Shown: positions 19,528 to 31,519, counted from the stretch's first letter. The stretch is 64,000 nucleotides of DNA from Piscinibacter sp. (GCA_019635485.1 JAHBZL010000016.1:48512-112511); one strand, 5' to 3'. A program made the numbers and translations. Notes: generated from the sequence alone by a model not told the origin.

Positions 19528-21035
19528 GATGAACAGGAAACCTCGATCGATGACGCCCAGTCGGGCGGAAACCCGGCCCAGGCCTCGATTTCCGGCCCGG
19601 CACCGCTGTGTTCGTCGTACGGGCGGCGCAGGACTTTCAGCAGGCGCTCCACCGTACCGAACTCACCCGCCTGGGCGTCGCGGATGGCCAGCTCGGCCAG
19701 GTGGTTGCGAAGGATGAACTTGGGGTTCACCCGGCGCATCCGCAAGGCCCTGGCGGCGTCGTCGGAACCTTCCTGGCGCAGGCGGGCGGCATAGCGGCGT
19801 GCCCAGGCGTCGAAGGCCGGGCGGTCGAGGAACAGGTCGCGCAGCGCGCTGTTGGGCGCACCCTCCGCGCTGTCGAACGCGGTCAGGCGCCGGAACGTGA
19901 TCGTGTAGTCGGCCCGGTCCTGCGCCATCAGCCGCAGCAGGTCGTCGACCAGTTCCCGGTCACCCTCCTGCGCCGTGGCCAGACCGAACTTCGCGCGCAG
20001 CGCGGACAGCAGCGCCGCGGGGAACTCGGTCCGGTAGGGCTCGAGCGCGGCGAGCGCTGCATCGGGCTCGCCGATCAGCGGCAGCAAAGCCTGCGCCAGC
20101 GCGTGCAGGTTCCAGAACGCCACGTTCGGCTGGCGGGCGAAGGCATACCGACCGGCGTGGTCCGAGTGGTTGCAGATGTGCCCGGGGTCGAATGCGTCCA
20201 GGAAACCGAACGGGCCGTAGTCGATCGTCAGGCCGAGGATCGACATGTTGTCGGTGTTCATCACGCCATGGCAGAACCCCACCGCCTGCCACTGCGCGAG
20301 CAGCGTCGCCGTGCGGCGCGCCACGGCCTCCAGCAGCGCTGCGTAGGGCTGCGCTGCGTCGGCGCAGTCCGGGTAGTAGCGTTCGATCACGAAGTCGGCC
20401 AGGCGCCGCAGGGCGGCCGGCTGATCGTGGTGCGCGAAATGTTCGAAGTGGCCGAAGCGGATGAAGCTTTCCGCCACCCGCGTGCACACCGCGGCCGTCT
20501 CGATCTCCTCGCGCCGCACCGGCAGCGGCGAGCCGGTGACGGCGAGCGCGCGTGTCGTCGGAATGCTTAGCGCCTCCATTGCCTCGGAGCAGAGGAATTC
20601 GCGGATGCACGAGCGCAACACCGCGCGACCGTCGCCCATGCGCGAGTAGGGCGTCAGGCCGGAGCCCTTGAGCTGGATCTCGAGCGGCCCGGCGGGTGCA
20701 TCGACCTCACCGAGCCAGAGCGCGCGGCCGTCACCGAGCTGGCCCGCCCAGACGCCGAACTGGTGCCCGCTGTAGATGCTGGCCAGCGGCCGCATGCCGG
20801 GCCACAGCGCGTTGCCGCTGAACACCTGCAGCGCCGCCCAGTCGGGCCGCTGCGCCCAGTCGGGCGGCAAGCCGAGCCGTTCCGCGCAGGTCTCGCTGAT
20901 CGCCACCCAGTGCGGATCGGGCAGGCCCTGCGCGGGCAGCTCGGTGTAGAAGTCCGGGCCGAGGCCGTGGAAGCGCTGCGTCCATGCCAGCGCAGGCCCG
21001 GCGCGCTGCACGGAGTCGTCGAGCACGGCATTCAT
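19524..21035 (-). CDS. selO: SelO/YdiU protein adenylyltransferase (Cys form)
   Basis: 503 aa pseudokinase-fold enzyme that transfers AMP from ATP to protein Ser/Thr/Tyr side chains. Seen: [21 protein letters not shown] and the [18 protein letters not shown]-type ATP loop ([17 protein letters not shown]), [12 protein letters not shown] and the [12 protein letters not shown] metal-binding segment. The protein ends SCSS, so the antepenultimate residue is Cys501, the position that is selenocysteine in eukaryotic SelO. The overlap with msrB fits a role in redox homeostasis. Divergent from the acyl-CoA ligase 120 bases away. Confidence 0.93.
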   Translation of the reverse strand: MNAVLDDSVQRAGPALAWTQRFHGLGPDFYTELPAQGLPDPHWVAISETCAERLGLPPDWAQRPDWAALQVFSGNALWPGMRPLASIYSGHQFGVWAGQLGDGRALWLGEVDAPAGPLEIQLKGSGLTPYSRMGDGRAVLRSCIREFLCSEAMEALSIPTTRALAVTGSPLPVRREEIETAAVCTRVAESFIRFGHFEHFAHHDQPAALRRLADFVIERYYPDCADAAQPYAALLEAVARRTATLLAQWQAVGFCHGVMNTDNMSILGLTIDYGPFGFLDAFDPGHICNHSDHAGRYAFARQPNVAFWNLHALAQALLPLIGEPDAALAALEPYRTEFPAALLSALRAKFGLATAQEGDRELVDDLLRLMAQDRADYTITFRRLTAFDSAEGAPNSALRDLFLDRPAFDAWARRYAARLRQEGSDDAARALRMRRVNPKFILRNHLAELAIRDAQAGEFGTVERLLKVLRRPYDEHSGAGPEIEAWAGFPPDWASSIEVSCSS

Positions 21036-21155
21036 GCGAGCCAGTGTAGCGACGGGTCCGAGGCTCGGCCGGGCTAGGGGTAAACCGCAGGCGGCGCGTG
21101 GCAGCGCTTCCTATCATGCGTCGCATCCCCGACCACCTTGACCGGAGCACGAACC

Positions 21156-22802
<1,647 letters not shown>

Positions 22803-22943
22803 GCCGCGCAGGAAATCCCTGCCGCGCCCCGGGTCACCGGGCGCTGTCCCTTGCGCGACAGCCTTTCGGGGTAGTCCCTGTACCGCGGCGGAAAGCCCTT
22901 GGGCTACCGTTGCAGCCGCCTCAACCTCCTCGGGAGATCCCTC

Positions 22944-24239
22944 ATGTCGATGCCCTCGAGCAAGCTGTCCCGCCGCGTGGTGAGCCTGGCCGCCGGCCTG
23001 GCCCTGGCCGGCCTGTCCGGCATCGCGTTCGCGCAGGCCAAGCCTGCTGCCAAGGCTGCCGCGAAGCCCCTGCAGGGCCAGGTCGTGAAGATCGCGTGGA
23101 TCGATCCGCTGTCCGGCCTGATGGCGCCGGTCGGCACGAACCAGCTCAGGAGCTTCCAGTTCTTCGCCGAGAAGTTCAGCGCCTCCAACCCGGCGGGCGT
23201 CAAGTTCGAGGTGATCGGCATCGACAACAAGCTGAGCCCGACCGAGAGCCTGAACGCGCTCAAGTCCGCCATCGACCAGGGCGTGCGCTTCGTGACGCAG
23301 GGCAACGGCTCGTCCGTCGCGCTGGCGCTGGTGGACGCGATCAACAAGCACAACGAGCGCAACCCGGGCAACGAGGTGGTCTTCCTGAACCACTCGGCCG
23401 TCGACCCCGACCTGACCAACAGCAAGTGCAGCTTCTGGCACTTCCGCTTCGACGCCGACACGTCGATGAAGATCGAGGCGCTGACGACCTTCATGAAGGA
23501 CCAGAAGGACATCCGCAAGGTCTACCTGCTGAACCAGAACTACTCGCACGGCCACCAGGTCGCCGCCTACGCGAAGGAGAACCTCAAGCGCAAGCGGCCC
23601 GACATCGAGATCGTCGGCGAGGACCTGCACCCGCTCGCGCAGGTGCGCGACTTCGCGCCCTACATCGCCAAGATCAAGGCTTCCGGCGCCGACACCGTGA
23701 TCACCGGCAACTGGGGCTCCGACCTCTCGCTGCTGGTCAAGGCGGCCAACGAGGGCGGCTACAACGGCAAGTTCTACACCTACTACTCCGGCGTGACCGG
23801 CACGCCGACGGCGCTCGGCACCGCGCCGGCCGGCCGGGTGTTCCAGGTCTCGTACAACCACTACAACCAGGGCGGCCAGCTGGGCGCCTGGATGAAGGAA
23901 TACAACGACAAGTTCAACGACGACTTCTACACGGCGTCGGTGCTGCGCATCTTCGAGATCCTCGGCACGGCGATGGCCAAGGTGAAATCGACCGACCCGG
24001 TCAAGGTGGCGTTCGCGATGGAGGGCCTGAAATTCGCGAGCTTCAACGGCGAGCTGGAGATGCGCAAGGCCGACCACCAGCTGCAGCAACCGCTGTACAT
24101 CACGGTGTGGCAGAAGACGGACGCGAAGCACCCGTACAGCCCGGAGAAGACGGGCATGACGCTGGTGCCGGTGCGGGAATTCCCACCCTACGTGTCGAGC
24201 ACGCCGACCAGCTGCCAGATGAAGCGCCCCGGCGCCTGA
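22944..24239 (+). CDS. Branched-chain amino acid-type ABC substrate-binding protein
   Basis: 431 aa. Signal peptide with KLSRRVVSLAAG and cleavage near AFAQA; then a type-I periplasmic binding fold of the LivJ/Peripla_BP_6 family (VKIAWIDPLSGLMAPVGTNQLRS start, VFLNHSAVDPDLT, YLLNQNYSHGHQVA, ADTVITGNWGSDL). It binds the transporter's ligand in the periplasm. In acyl-CoA clusters such proteins often bind aromatic or aliphatic acids rather than amino acids, so the ligand is open. ATG 22944 is used because it gives the correct signal peptide. Followed by a strong terminator hairpin before the permease genes. Confidence 0.88.
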   Translation: MSMPSSKLSRRVVSLAAGLALAGLSGIAFAQAKPAAKAAAKPLQGQVVKIAWIDPLSGLMAPVGTNQLRSFQFFAEKFSASNPAGVKFEVIGIDNKLSPTESLNALKSAIDQGVRFVTQGNGSSVALALVDAINKHNERNPGNEVVFLNHSAVDPDLTNSKCSFWHFRFDADTSMKIEALTTFMKDQKDIRKVYLLNQNYSHGHQVAAYAKENLKRKRPDIEIVGEDLHPLAQVRDFAPYIAKIKASGADTVITGNWGSDLSLLVKAANEGGYNGKFYTYYSGVTGTPTALGTAPAGRVFQVSYNHYNQGGQLGAWMKEYNDKFNDDFYTASVLRIFEILGTAMAKVKSTDPVKVAFAMEGLKFASFNGELEMRKADHQLQQPLYITVWQKTDAKHPYSPEKTGMTLVPVREFPPYVSSTPTSCQMKRPGA

Positions 24240-24256
24240 TCGACGACGCGTCCGCG

Positions 24257-24292
24257 AGGGCCCGCCCGGGGTGATACTCCGCGGGCCCTTTT
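24257..24292 (+). terminator. Intrinsic terminator between binding protein and permease genes
   Basis: agggcccgc (24257-24265) pairs perfectly with gcgggccct (24281-24289) across a 15-base loop and is followed by TTT. Partial termination here would give more binding protein than membrane components, a common arrangement in ABC uptake operons. Confidence 0.75.
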
Positions 24293-24317
24293 CTTTGCCT
24301 GCCTGCTGCCCGCCACG

Positions 24318-25352
24318 ATGGAGTTCTTCACCGTCTCGATGCTCAACGGCCTGAGCTACGGGCTGCTGCTGTTCATGCTGAGCTCGGGGCTGACGCTGAT
24401 CTTCAGCATGATGGGCGTGCTGAACTTCGCGCACGCCAGCTTCTACATGGTCGGCGCCTACGTGGCCTACAGCATCGCGCGCCTGGTCGGCTTCTGGCCG
24501 GCCCTGGTGGTCGCCCCGCTGGTGGTCGGCCTGCTCGGCGCGGCCTTCGAGCGCTGGTGCCTGCGCCGCGTGCACAAGTTCGGCCACGTGCCGGAGCTGC
24601 TGGTGACCTTCGGCCTGTCCTACGTGATCCTCGAGCTGGTGCAGCTGATCTGGGGGCGCTCGGCGGTCGAGTTCCAGCCGCCCGAGGCGCTGCGCGGCCC
24701 GGTCTTCACGCTGGTCAACTCGTCGGTCGACGGCATCAGTCTGGTGTTCGGCGCCGCGCCGGCCGCGCTGTGCCGCGCAGCGGATGCGGCGGTGCGCGTC
24801 GTCTGCTCGCCGTTCCCGGCCACGCGCGGCTTCATGATGCTGGTGGCGCTGGCGATGCTGGTGGCGCTGTGGCTGATGCTGACGCGCACCCGCATCGGCC
24901 TCGTGATCCAGAGCGCGCTGACGCACCCGGAGATGGTCGAGGCCCTCGGCCACAACGTGCCGCGCGTCTTCATGCTGGTGTTCGGCGCCGGTGCGGCGCT
25001 GGCCGGGCTGGCCGGCGTGATCGGCGGCAGCACGTTCGTGACCGAGCCGGCGATGGCGCTGTCGGTCGGTTCGGTCATCTTCGTCGTCGTCGTGGTCGGC
25101 GGCATGGGCTCGCTGGCGGGGGCCTTCCTCGCCTCGCTGCTGATCGGCGTGGTGCAGACCTTCGCGGTCGCGCTCGACTACTCGCTGCTGGGCGCGCTGC
25201 GCGGCCTGGGCGTGAACCCGAGCCCGGCGGCGGAAGCCAACACCTGGCTCAAGCTGACCATCGCGCAGGTGGCGCCAATCCTGCCGTACCTGTTCCTGGT
25301 GCTGATCCTGATCTTCCGGCCCAAGGGGCTGCTGGGCACCCGCGAGGACTGA
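24318..25352 (+). CDS. LivH-type ABC permease
   Basis: 344 aa integral membrane protein, BPD_transp_2 family, about eight helices. The N-terminal LNGLSYGLLLFMLSSGLTLIF and the NFAHASFYMVGAY segment are the LivH signature; the cytoplasmic coupling helix region RIGLVIQSALTHPEMVEALG follows. A larger than usual loop around residues 120-170 (VDGISLVFGAAPAALC) is present. It forms the translocation pore with LivM. Two bases separate it from livM. Confidence 0.9.
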   Translation: MEFFTVSMLNGLSYGLLLFMLSSGLTLIFSMMGVLNFAHASFYMVGAYVAYSIARLVGFWPALVVAPLVVGLLGAAFERWCLRRVHKFGHVPELLVTFGLSYVILELVQLIWGRSAVEFQPPEALRGPVFTLVNSSVDGISLVFGAAPAALCRAADAAVRVVCSPFPATRGFMMLVALAMLVALWLMLTRTRIGLVIQSALTHPEMVEALGHNVPRVFMLVFGAGAALAGLAGVIGGSTFVTEPAMALSVGSVIFVVVVVGGMGSLAGAFLASLLIGVVQTFAVALDYSLLGALRGLGVNPSPAAEANTWLKLTIAQVAPILPYLFLVLILIFRPKGLLGTRED

Positions 25353-25354
25353 CG

Positions 25355-26647
25355 ATGGCGACGCAGGAGTTCCGCTTCAAGCCCTGGAACGTCGGACGCG
25401 GCATCGTCTGGGGCGCCTACGCGCTGGTGCTGCTGGTCGCGCCGCTGCTGTTCACGAGCAACCTGTCGCTGACGATGCTGTCGCAGATGGGCATCGCGAT
25501 CGTCGCCTGCCTGTCCTACAACATGCTGCTCGGCCAGGGCGGGATGCTGAGCTTCGGCCATGCGGTCTACACGGGGCTGGCTTCGTTCGTCGCGATGCAT
25601 GCGCTGAACCGCATCGGCGCCGGCCACCTGATGCTGCCGGTCAGCCTGATTCCGCTGCTCGGCGGCGTGGCCGGGGCGGCGTTCGCGGTGCTGCTGGGCT
25701 TCGTCACGACGCGCAAGGCCGGCACGACCTTCGCGATGATCACGCTGGGCATCGGCGAGCTGGTCTACGCCATGTCGCTGATGATCCCGGAGTTCTTCGG
25801 CGGCGAAGGCGGCGTGTCGGGCAACCGGGTGGTGGGCAAGCCGGTGCTGGGGATCAGCTTCGGTCCGCAGGTCCAGGTCTACTACCTGCTCGCGGCCTAC
25901 ACCTTCGTCTGCACCGCCGCGATGTTCGCATTCACGCGCACGCCGCTGGGCCGCATGCTCAATGCGGTGCGCGACAACCCCGAGCGCGTCGAGTTCATCG
26001 GCTACAGCACGCAGCGCGTGCGCTACCTGGCGTTCATCGCCGCCGGCTTCTTCGCCGGCGTGGCCGGCGGCATGTATGCGCTGAACTTCGAGATCGCCAC
26101 GGCCGAGGTGGTCGGTGCGCTGCGCTCGGGCGCCTACCTGCTGTTCACGTTCCTCGGCGGTGCGGTGTTCTTCTTCGGGCCGATCATCGGCGCGGTGCTG
26201 ATGGTGCTGGCAGCGGTGCTGCTGTCGGAGTTCACCAAGGCCTGGCTGCTCTACCTCGGTCTGGTGTTCCTGTTCATGGTGATGTTCGCGCCGGGCGGCA
26301 TCGCCAGCCTGATCATGATGAACCTGCGCGTGGCGGCGTTCGGCCGGCTGCGCCGGCTGTGGACGTCCTACCTCGCGCTGGGCGTGACGGCGCTGACGGT
26401 GCTGGTGGGCGCGGCGGCGATGATCGAGATGGTCTACCACCTGCAGCTCAACGAGGCGCTCGGTCCGACCATGACCTTCATGGGCGCGACGCTCGATGCG
26501 AAGGGCCTGGACAGCTGGTTCGGCGCCGGCTTCGTGCTGCTGACCGGCCTCGGCCTGTTCGAGGTGGCGCGGCGCGCCTTCGTGCGCGACTGGGGCGAGG
26601 TGCAGGAGGAGATCGAGAAGGAGATCAAGCGGAGGGAGGCGCTGTGA
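25355..26647 (+). CDS. LivM-type ABC permease
   Basis: 430 aa, BPD_transp_2 family. Typical elements: SYNMLLGQGGMLSFGHAVYTGLA, TRKAGTTFAMITLGIGELVY, the cytoplasmic TPLGRMLNAVRDNPERVEFIGY loop and a final FAPGGIASL. It is about 70-100 residues longer than many LivM proteins because of two extra C-terminal helices (about 335-410) and a charged tail (EVQEEIEKEIKRREAL). ATG 25355 follows the livH stop by two bases; its TGA overlaps the GTG of livG. Confidence 0.9.
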   Translation: MATQEFRFKPWNVGRGIVWGAYALVLLVAPLLFTSNLSLTMLSQMGIAIVACLSYNMLLGQGGMLSFGHAVYTGLASFVAMHALNRIGAGHLMLPVSLIPLLGGVAGAAFAVLLGFVTTRKAGTTFAMITLGIGELVYAMSLMIPEFFGGEGGVSGNRVVGKPVLGISFGPQVQVYYLLAAYTFVCTAAMFAFTRTPLGRMLNAVRDNPERVEFIGYSTQRVRYLAFIAAGFFAGVAGGMYALNFEIATAEVVGALRSGAYLLFTFLGGAVFFFGPIIGAVLMVLAAVLLSEFTKAWLLYLGLVFLFMVMFAPGGIASLIMMNLRVAAFGRLRRLWTSYLALGVTALTVLVGAAAMIEMVYHLQLNEALGPTMTFMGATLDAKGLDSWFGAGFVLLTGLGLFEVARRAFVRDWGEVQEEIEKEIKRREAL

Positions 26648-27456
26648 GCGATCCGCGCGCGGGGCAGGACCGACCGGGCGGCGCAGCGGCCCATGCCGTC
26701 GAGCTGAAGAACGTGTTCAAGAGCTTCGGCCGCACCGAGATCATCCGCGGCGCGAGCCTCGCGGTGAAGCCCGGCGAGCGGGTGGCGATCATCGGGCCGA
26801 ACGGCGCCGGCAAGTCGACGCTGTTCAACCTCATCAGCGGGCGCTTCGGCGCCAGCAGCGGCGAGATCCTGCTGCACGGCCGGCGCGTCGACGGGCTGAA
26901 GCCGTACGAGATCAACCGTCTCGGGCTGGCGCGCAGCTTCCAGGTCAGCAACCTGTTCAACCGGCTCTCGGTGTTCGAGAACCTGCGCTGCGCGCTGCTG
27001 TGGGCCATGGGCTACCGCTACGCGTTCTGGCGCTTCCTCGCCGACGCGAAGGACGCCAACGAGCGCACCGAGGACCTGATGAAGCTGCTGCGCCTGGACA
27101 AGCGGCGCGACGTGCTGGCGATGAACCTGACCTACGCCGAGCAGCGCGCGCTGGAGATCGGCATGACGATCGCCGGCGGCGCGCAGGTGATCCTGCTGGA
27201 CGAGCCGACCGCCGGCATGAGCCGCAGCGAGACGACGCGCTTCGTGCAGCTGATCCGTGACGTCACCGAGGGGCGCACGCTGCTGACCGTGGAGCACGAC
27301 ATGGGCGTGGTGTTCGGCCTGGCCGATCGCATCGCGGTGCTGGTGTACGGCGAGGTGATCGCCTTCGACACCCCCGAGGCGGTGCGCGCCGACCCGCGCG
27401 TGCAGGAGGCCTACCTCGGGTCCGTGCTGGCCGAGCAGGCCGCGGGGGCGCACTGA
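26644..27456 (+). CDS. LivG-type ABC ATPase
   Basis: 270 aa from GTG 26644, overlapping the livM stop by four bases (GTGA). Walker A IGPNGAGKST, Q-loop region GLARSFQVSNLF, the LivG-type signature LTYAEQRALEIGMTIAG (replacing LSGGQ), Walker B VILLDEPTAGMS and the switch His in VEHDM are intact. The first 18 residues before the ABC core are non-conserved. It energises transport together with LivF. Its stop overlaps the livF ATG (TGATG). Confidence 0.92.
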   Translation: MSDPRAGQDRPGGAAAHAVELKNVFKSFGRTEIIRGASLAVKPGERVAIIGPNGAGKSTLFNLISGRFGASSGEILLHGRRVDGLKPYEINRLGLARSFQVSNLFNRLSVFENLRCALLWAMGYRYAFWRFLADAKDANERTEDLMKLLRLDKRRDVLAMNLTYAEQRALEIGMTIAGGAQVILLDEPTAGMSRSETTRFVQLIRDVTEGRTLLTVEHDMGVVFGLADRIAVLVYGEVIAFDTPEAVRADPRVQEAYLGSVLAEQAAGAH

Positions 27457-28151
27457 TGCTGGCGGTCGATGGGCTGCACGCCTTCTACGGCAAGAGCCAT
27501 GTGCTGCACGGCGTGAAGATGAACGTGCAGCCGGGCGAGATCGTCGCGCTGCTGGGGCGCAACGGTTCGGGGCGGTCGACCACGGTGAAGGCGATCATGG
27601 GCCTGGTCGAGGGCACCGGCAGCGTGCGCTTCCGCGACCGCGAGATCCTCGGCAGCAAGCCGTTCGAGATCGCGCAGCTGGGCGTCGGCTACGTGCCGGA
27701 GAACCGCGACATCTTTCCGAAGCTGACGGTGCACCAGAACCTGATGCTCGGGCAGAAGCGCGGCCAGACGCAGCCGCGCTGGAGCTTCGACGACATGTAC
27801 CGCATGTTCCCGCGCCTGAAGGAGCGCCAGCACACCGCGGCGGGCGTGATGTCCGGCGGCGAGCAGCAGATGCTGACGCTGTGCCGCACGCTGATGGGCG
27901 ACCCGGACCTGATCATGATCGACGAGCCGACCGAGGGTCTCGCGCCGATGATCGTCGAGCTGGTGGCCGAGTACCTGCAGGAGCTGAAGAACCGCGGCGT
28001 CTCGGTGCTGCTCGTCGAGCAGAAGCTGACCATCGCGCTCACCATCTCGCAGCGCTGCTACGTGATGGGCCATGGCAGCATCGTCTTCGAGGGCACGCCG
28101 GCGCAGCTGCGCGGCAATGCCTATATTCGCAAGGAGTGGCTGGAGGTCTGA
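27456..28151 (+). CDS. LivF-type ABC ATPase with Arg in Walker A
   Basis: 231 aa. Clearly LivF: LHAFYGKSHVLHGV, VGYVPENRDIFPKLTV, signature MSGGEQQMLTLCRTLM, Walker B LIMIDEPTEGLAP and the H-loop replaced region LLVEQKLTIAL. The P-loop reads GRNGSGRST (residues 34-42), so the normally invariant Lys at position 40 is Arg (codon CGG). This could lower or abolish ATP hydrolysis at this half-site, leaving LivG as the active site, or be a tolerated lineage variant. Last gene of the uptake operon; 84 bases precede the next gene. Confidence 0.9.
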   Translation: MLAVDGLHAFYGKSHVLHGVKMNVQPGEIVALLGRNGSGRSTTVKAIMGLVEGTGSVRFRDREILGSKPFEIAQLGVGYVPENRDIFPKLTVHQNLMLGQKRGQTQPRWSFDDMYRMFPRLKERQHTAAGVMSGGEQQMLTLCRTLMGDPDLIMIDEPTEGLAPMIVELVAEYLQELKNRGVSVLLVEQKLTIALTISQRCYVMGHGSIVFEGTPAQLRGNAYIRKEWLEV

Positions 28152-28200
28152 CGCCGCGTGCCTGTCACGGCAGCGACACGGGCTTCGGCCGCCGCCGACC

Positions 28201-28219
28201 TAGAATCGAACGGTCGTTC
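28201..28219 (+). promoter_or_regulatory. Probable promoter -10 with abutting TetR-like operator
   Basis: TAGAAT (28201-28206) resembles a -10 box, and GAACG-GT-CGTTC (28208-28219) directly after it is a perfect 5-bp dyad with a 2-bp centre. It lies 17 bases before the FadB-like start. TetR-type regulators of fatty-acid catabolism in betaproteobacteria use short palindromes at such positions, so acyl-CoA-responsive repression is a reasonable inference; no regulator gene is in the cluster itself. Confidence 0.5.
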
Positions 28220-28235
28220 TTTTTCGGGGCACCCC

Positions 28236-30329
28236 ATGACTGCCACCTACCAGACCCGCGGCGCCGTCGCGGTCATCACGCTGGACAACCCGCCGGTCAA
28301 CGGCCTCGGCTACGACACCCGCGTCGCCATCACCGCCGGCCTCGAGCGGGCGCTGGCGGACGCCGCGGTGCGCGCCGTCGTGATCACCGGGGCCGGCAAG
28401 GCCTTCTCGGGCGGTGCGGACATCCGCGAGTTCGGCTCGCCCAAGGCGACCGCCGAGCCGAACCTGCTGTCCGTGATCCTGGCGCTGGAGGCCGCGACCA
28501 AGCCGGTGGTCGCCGCGGTGCACACGGTGTGCATGGGCGGCGGGCTGGAGCTGGCCCTGGGCTGCCACTACCGCGTCGCGGCGCCGGGCGCGCAGGTGGC
28601 GCTGCCGGAAGTGAAGATCGGCCTGATCCCGGGCGCCGGCGGCACGCAGCGCCTGCCGCGCGTGCTCGGCCTGGAGAACGCGTTGAACATGATCGTCAGC
28701 GGCGAGCCGGTGGCCAGCGAGCTGCTGGCCAAGGCGCCGGGGCAGAAGCTGTTCGACCGCATCGTCGAGGGCGACCTGCTGGAGGCGGCCTGCGCCTTCG
28801 CGCTCGAAGTCGCGGACACGCGCCCGTTGCCGCTGGTGCGCCACCTGCGCGTCGAGCACCCGAACCCCGAGGCCTACCTGCAGTTCGCGCGCAACACAGT
28901 GGGCGCGATGTCGCGCAACTTCCCGGCGCCGTTGAAGTGCGTCGAGGCAGTCGCCACGTCGACGACGATGAAGTTCGACGAGGGCATGAAGTTCGAGCGC
29001 GAGACCTTCATCAACCTGATGCTGACGCCGGAGTGCAAGGCGCTGCGCCATGCCTTCGTCGCCGAGCGCGCCACGACCAAGATCCCCGACGTGCCGGCCG
29101 ACACGCCGGTGCGCGCCGTGCAGAAGCTCGCCGTGATCGGCGCCGGCACGATGGGCGGCGGCATCGCGATGAACTTCCTGAACGCCGGCATCCCGGTCAC
29201 GATCCTCGAGATGAAGCAGGAGGCGCTGGACAAGGGCGTCGCGACGATCCGCAAGAACTACGAGGCGCAGGTCAAGAAGGGCAAGTTGAAGCAGGACAAG
29301 TACGAGCAGCGCATGGCGCTGCTGTCGACCACGCTCAGGTACGACGACCTGAAGGACGCCGACATGGTCATCGAGGCCGTGTTCGAGGACCTGGCGGTCA
29401 AGGAGCAGGTCTTCAAGACACTCGACGAGGTCATGAAGCCCGGCGCCATCCTCGCGAGCAACACCTCGACGCTGGACGTGAACAAGATCGCCGCGTTCAC
29501 GAAGCGCCCGCAGGACGTGATCGGCACGCACTTCTTCAGCCCGGCCAACGTGATGAAGCTGCTCGAGGTGGTGCGCGGCGAGAAGACGGCGAAAGACGTG
29601 CTCGCCACCGTGATGGCGCTGGGCAAGAAGATCAAGAAGACCTGCGTGGTCTCGGGCGTGTGCGACGGCTTCATCGGCAACCGCATGATCGAGCAGTACT
29701 CGCGCCAGGCCGGCTTCCTGCTCGACGAAGGCTGCACGCCGGCGCAGGTGGACAAGGCGGTCGAGAAGTTCGGCTTCGCGATGGGCCCGTTCCGCATGGG
29801 TGACCTGGCCGGCAACGACGTCGGCTGGTACATCCGCAAGCGCCGCTACGTCGAGAAGCCGCACCTGCGCTACAGCAAGACGGCCGACCTGCTGTGCGAG
29901 ATGGGCCGCTTCGGCCAGAAGACCGGCGCCGGCTGGTACGACTATGCGCCGGGCAAGCGCGACGCGATCCCGTCGCCGGTGGTCGTGGAGATGATCGAGA
30001 AGCACCGCGCCGAGCTCGGCCTCGCGCCGCGCAAGATCTCCGACGAGGAGATCGTGCAGCGCCTGGTGTTCGCGCTGGTGAACGAAGGGGCACGCATCGT
30101 CGAGGAAGGCATCGCGCTGCGTGCCTCGGACGTCGACATGGTCTACCTCACCGGCTACGGTTTCCCGCTCTGGCGCGGCGGCCCGATGTGCTATGCCGAC
30201 ACCGTGGGCCTGTTCAACGTCGTGCAGGCGATGAAGCGCTTCGCGCAGAACCCGAACGACGACGCCAAGTTCTGGGAGCCCGCGCCGCTGCTGGCGAAGC
30301 TCGCCGCCGAAGGCCGGACCTTCAGCTGA
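28236..30329 (+). CDS. Bifunctional enoyl-CoA hydratase/3-hydroxyacyl-CoA dehydrogenase (FadB/FadJ-like)
   Basis: 697 aa. N-terminal crotonase domain (about 5-190) hydrates enoyl-CoA (SGGADIREF oxyanion segment, [38 protein letters not shown] with the catalytic Glu). The central Rossmann domain starts near residue 298 ([15 protein letters not shown]) and binds NAD+, with the 3HCDH catalytic His in [15 protein letters not shown]; the C-terminal domain repeats the 3HCDH_C fold ([20 protein letters not shown]). Together these catalyse two beta-oxidation steps. ATG 28236 follows the operator described above; 14 bases separate it from the thiolase. Confidence 0.94.
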   Translation: MTATYQTRGAVAVITLDNPPVNGLGYDTRVAITAGLERALADAAVRAVVITGAGKAFSGGADIREFGSPKATAEPNLLSVILALEAATKPVVAAVHTVCMGGGLELALGCHYRVAAPGAQVALPEVKIGLIPGAGGTQRLPRVLGLENALNMIVSGEPVASELLAKAPGQKLFDRIVEGDLLEAACAFALEVADTRPLPLVRHLRVEHPNPEAYLQFARNTVGAMSRNFPAPLKCVEAVATSTTMKFDEGMKFERETFINLMLTPECKALRHAFVAERATTKIPDVPADTPVRAVQKLAVIGAGTMGGGIAMNFLNAGIPVTILEMKQEALDKGVATIRKNYEAQVKKGKLKQDKYEQRMALLSTTLRYDDLKDADMVIEAVFEDLAVKEQVFKTLDEVMKPGAILASNTSTLDVNKIAAFTKRPQDVIGTHFFSPANVMKLLEVVRGEKTAKDVLATVMALGKKIKKTCVVSGVCDGFIGNRMIEQYSRQAGFLLDEGCTPAQVDKAVEKFGFAMGPFRMGDLAGNDVGWYIRKRRYVEKPHLRYSKTADLLCEMGRFGQKTGAGWYDYAPGKRDAIPSPVVVEMIEKHRAELGLAPRKISDEEIVQRLVFALVNEGARIVEEGIALRASDVDMVYLTGYGFPLWRGGPMCYADTVGLFNVVQAMKRFAQNPNDDAKFWEPAPLLAKLAAEGRTFS

Positions 30330-30343
30330 ACCGAGGAACCACC

Positions 30344-31519
30344 ATGACCCGTGCAGTGATCGTCTCCACCGCCCGCACGCCGCTGGCCAAGAGCTGGAAG
30401 GGCGCCTTCAACATGACCCACGGCGCCACGCTTGGCGGCTTCGCCGTGCAGGCCGCCGTCCAGCGTGCGGGCATCGAGCCCGGCGAGGTCGACGACGTGA
30501 TCATGGGCTGCGCCAACCCCGAGGGCGCGACCGGCTGGAACATCGCGCGCCAGGTGGCGCTGCGCGCCGGGTTGCCGATCTCGGTGGCCGGCATGACCGT
30601 GAACCGGTTCTGCTCGTCGGGCCTGCAGACCATCGCGCTGGCCGCGCAGCGCATCGTCGCCGGCGAAGGCGAGGTCTACGCGGCCGGCGGCGTCGAGAGC
30701 ATCTCCTGCGTGCAGAACGAGATGAACAGGCACATGTTCGCCGACATGTGGCTCAAGGAGCACAAGCCCGAGGTGTACTGGCCGATGCTGCAGACCGCCG
30801 AGACGGTGGCCAAGCGCTACGGCATCGCACGCGAGCGCATGGACCGCTACGGCGCCGAGAGCCAGCAGAAGGCCTGCGCGGCGCAGGAGGCTGGCAAGTT
30901 CAAGGACGAGATCGTGCCCGTGACGGTGCTGGCCGGCGTCGCCGATGCGGCACTGGGCCTGCGCACCAAGGAGGTCACGGTCAGTGCCGACGAAGGGTTG
31001 CGCCCCGGCACCACCTACGAGGCGGTGGCCGGCATCAAGCCGGCGCTGCCCGGCGGCGTGATCGCGGCGGGCAACGCCAGCCAGTTCAGCGACGGCGGCG
31101 GCGCCTGCATCGTGATGGACGAGAAGGTCGCGGAGAAGAAGGGCCTGAAGCCGCTCGGCCGCTTCCTTGGCTTCGCGGTCGCGGGCTGCGAGCCCGACGA
31201 GATGGGCATCGGCCCGGTGTTCGCGGTGCCCAAGGTGCTCAAGCGCCTCGGCCTGACGGTCGCCGACATCGACCTGTGGGAGCTGAACGAGGCCTTCGCG
31301 GTGCAGGTGCTGTACTGCGCGGACACCCTCGGTATCCCGATGGACCGGCTGAACGTCAACGGCGGCGCGATCGCGGTCGGGCACCCGTACGGCGTGTCGG
31401 GCCAGCGCCTGACCGGCCATGCGCTGATCGAGGGCAAACGGCGCGGTGCCAAGCGTGTCGTCGTCACGATGTGCATCGGCGGCGGCATGGGCGCGGCGGG
31501 CGTCTTCGAAGTGTTGTGA
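30344..31519 (+). CDS. Acetyl-CoA acyltransferase (thiolase)
   Basis: 391 aa, standard thiolase length. Cleaves 3-ketoacyl-CoA with CoA. The nucleophile is Cys90 in [10 protein letters not shown]; the general-base His is in [12 protein letters not shown] and the second catalytic Cys in [11 protein letters not shown]. Completes the beta-oxidation set with the preceding FadB-like protein. The ATG has GAGGAACC upstream. Its TGA is the first base of an 87-bp interspersed repeat. Confidence 0.95.
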   Translation: MTRAVIVSTARTPLAKSWKGAFNMTHGATLGGFAVQAAVQRAGIEPGEVDDVIMGCANPEGATGWNIARQVALRAGLPISVAGMTVNRFCSSGLQTIALAAQRIVAGEGEVYAAGGVESISCVQNEMNRHMFADMWLKEHKPEVYWPMLQTAETVAKRYGIARERMDRYGAESQQKACAAQEAGKFKDEIVPVTVLAGVADAALGLRTKEVTVSADEGLRPGTTYEAVAGIKPALPGGVIAAGNASQFSDGGGACIVMDEKVAEKKGLKPLGRFLGFAVAGCEPDEMGIGPVFAVPKVLKRLGLTVADIDLWELNEAFAVQVLYCADTLGIPMDRLNVNGGAIAVGHPYGVSGQRLTGHALIEGKRRGAKRVVVTMCIGGGMGAAGVFEVL

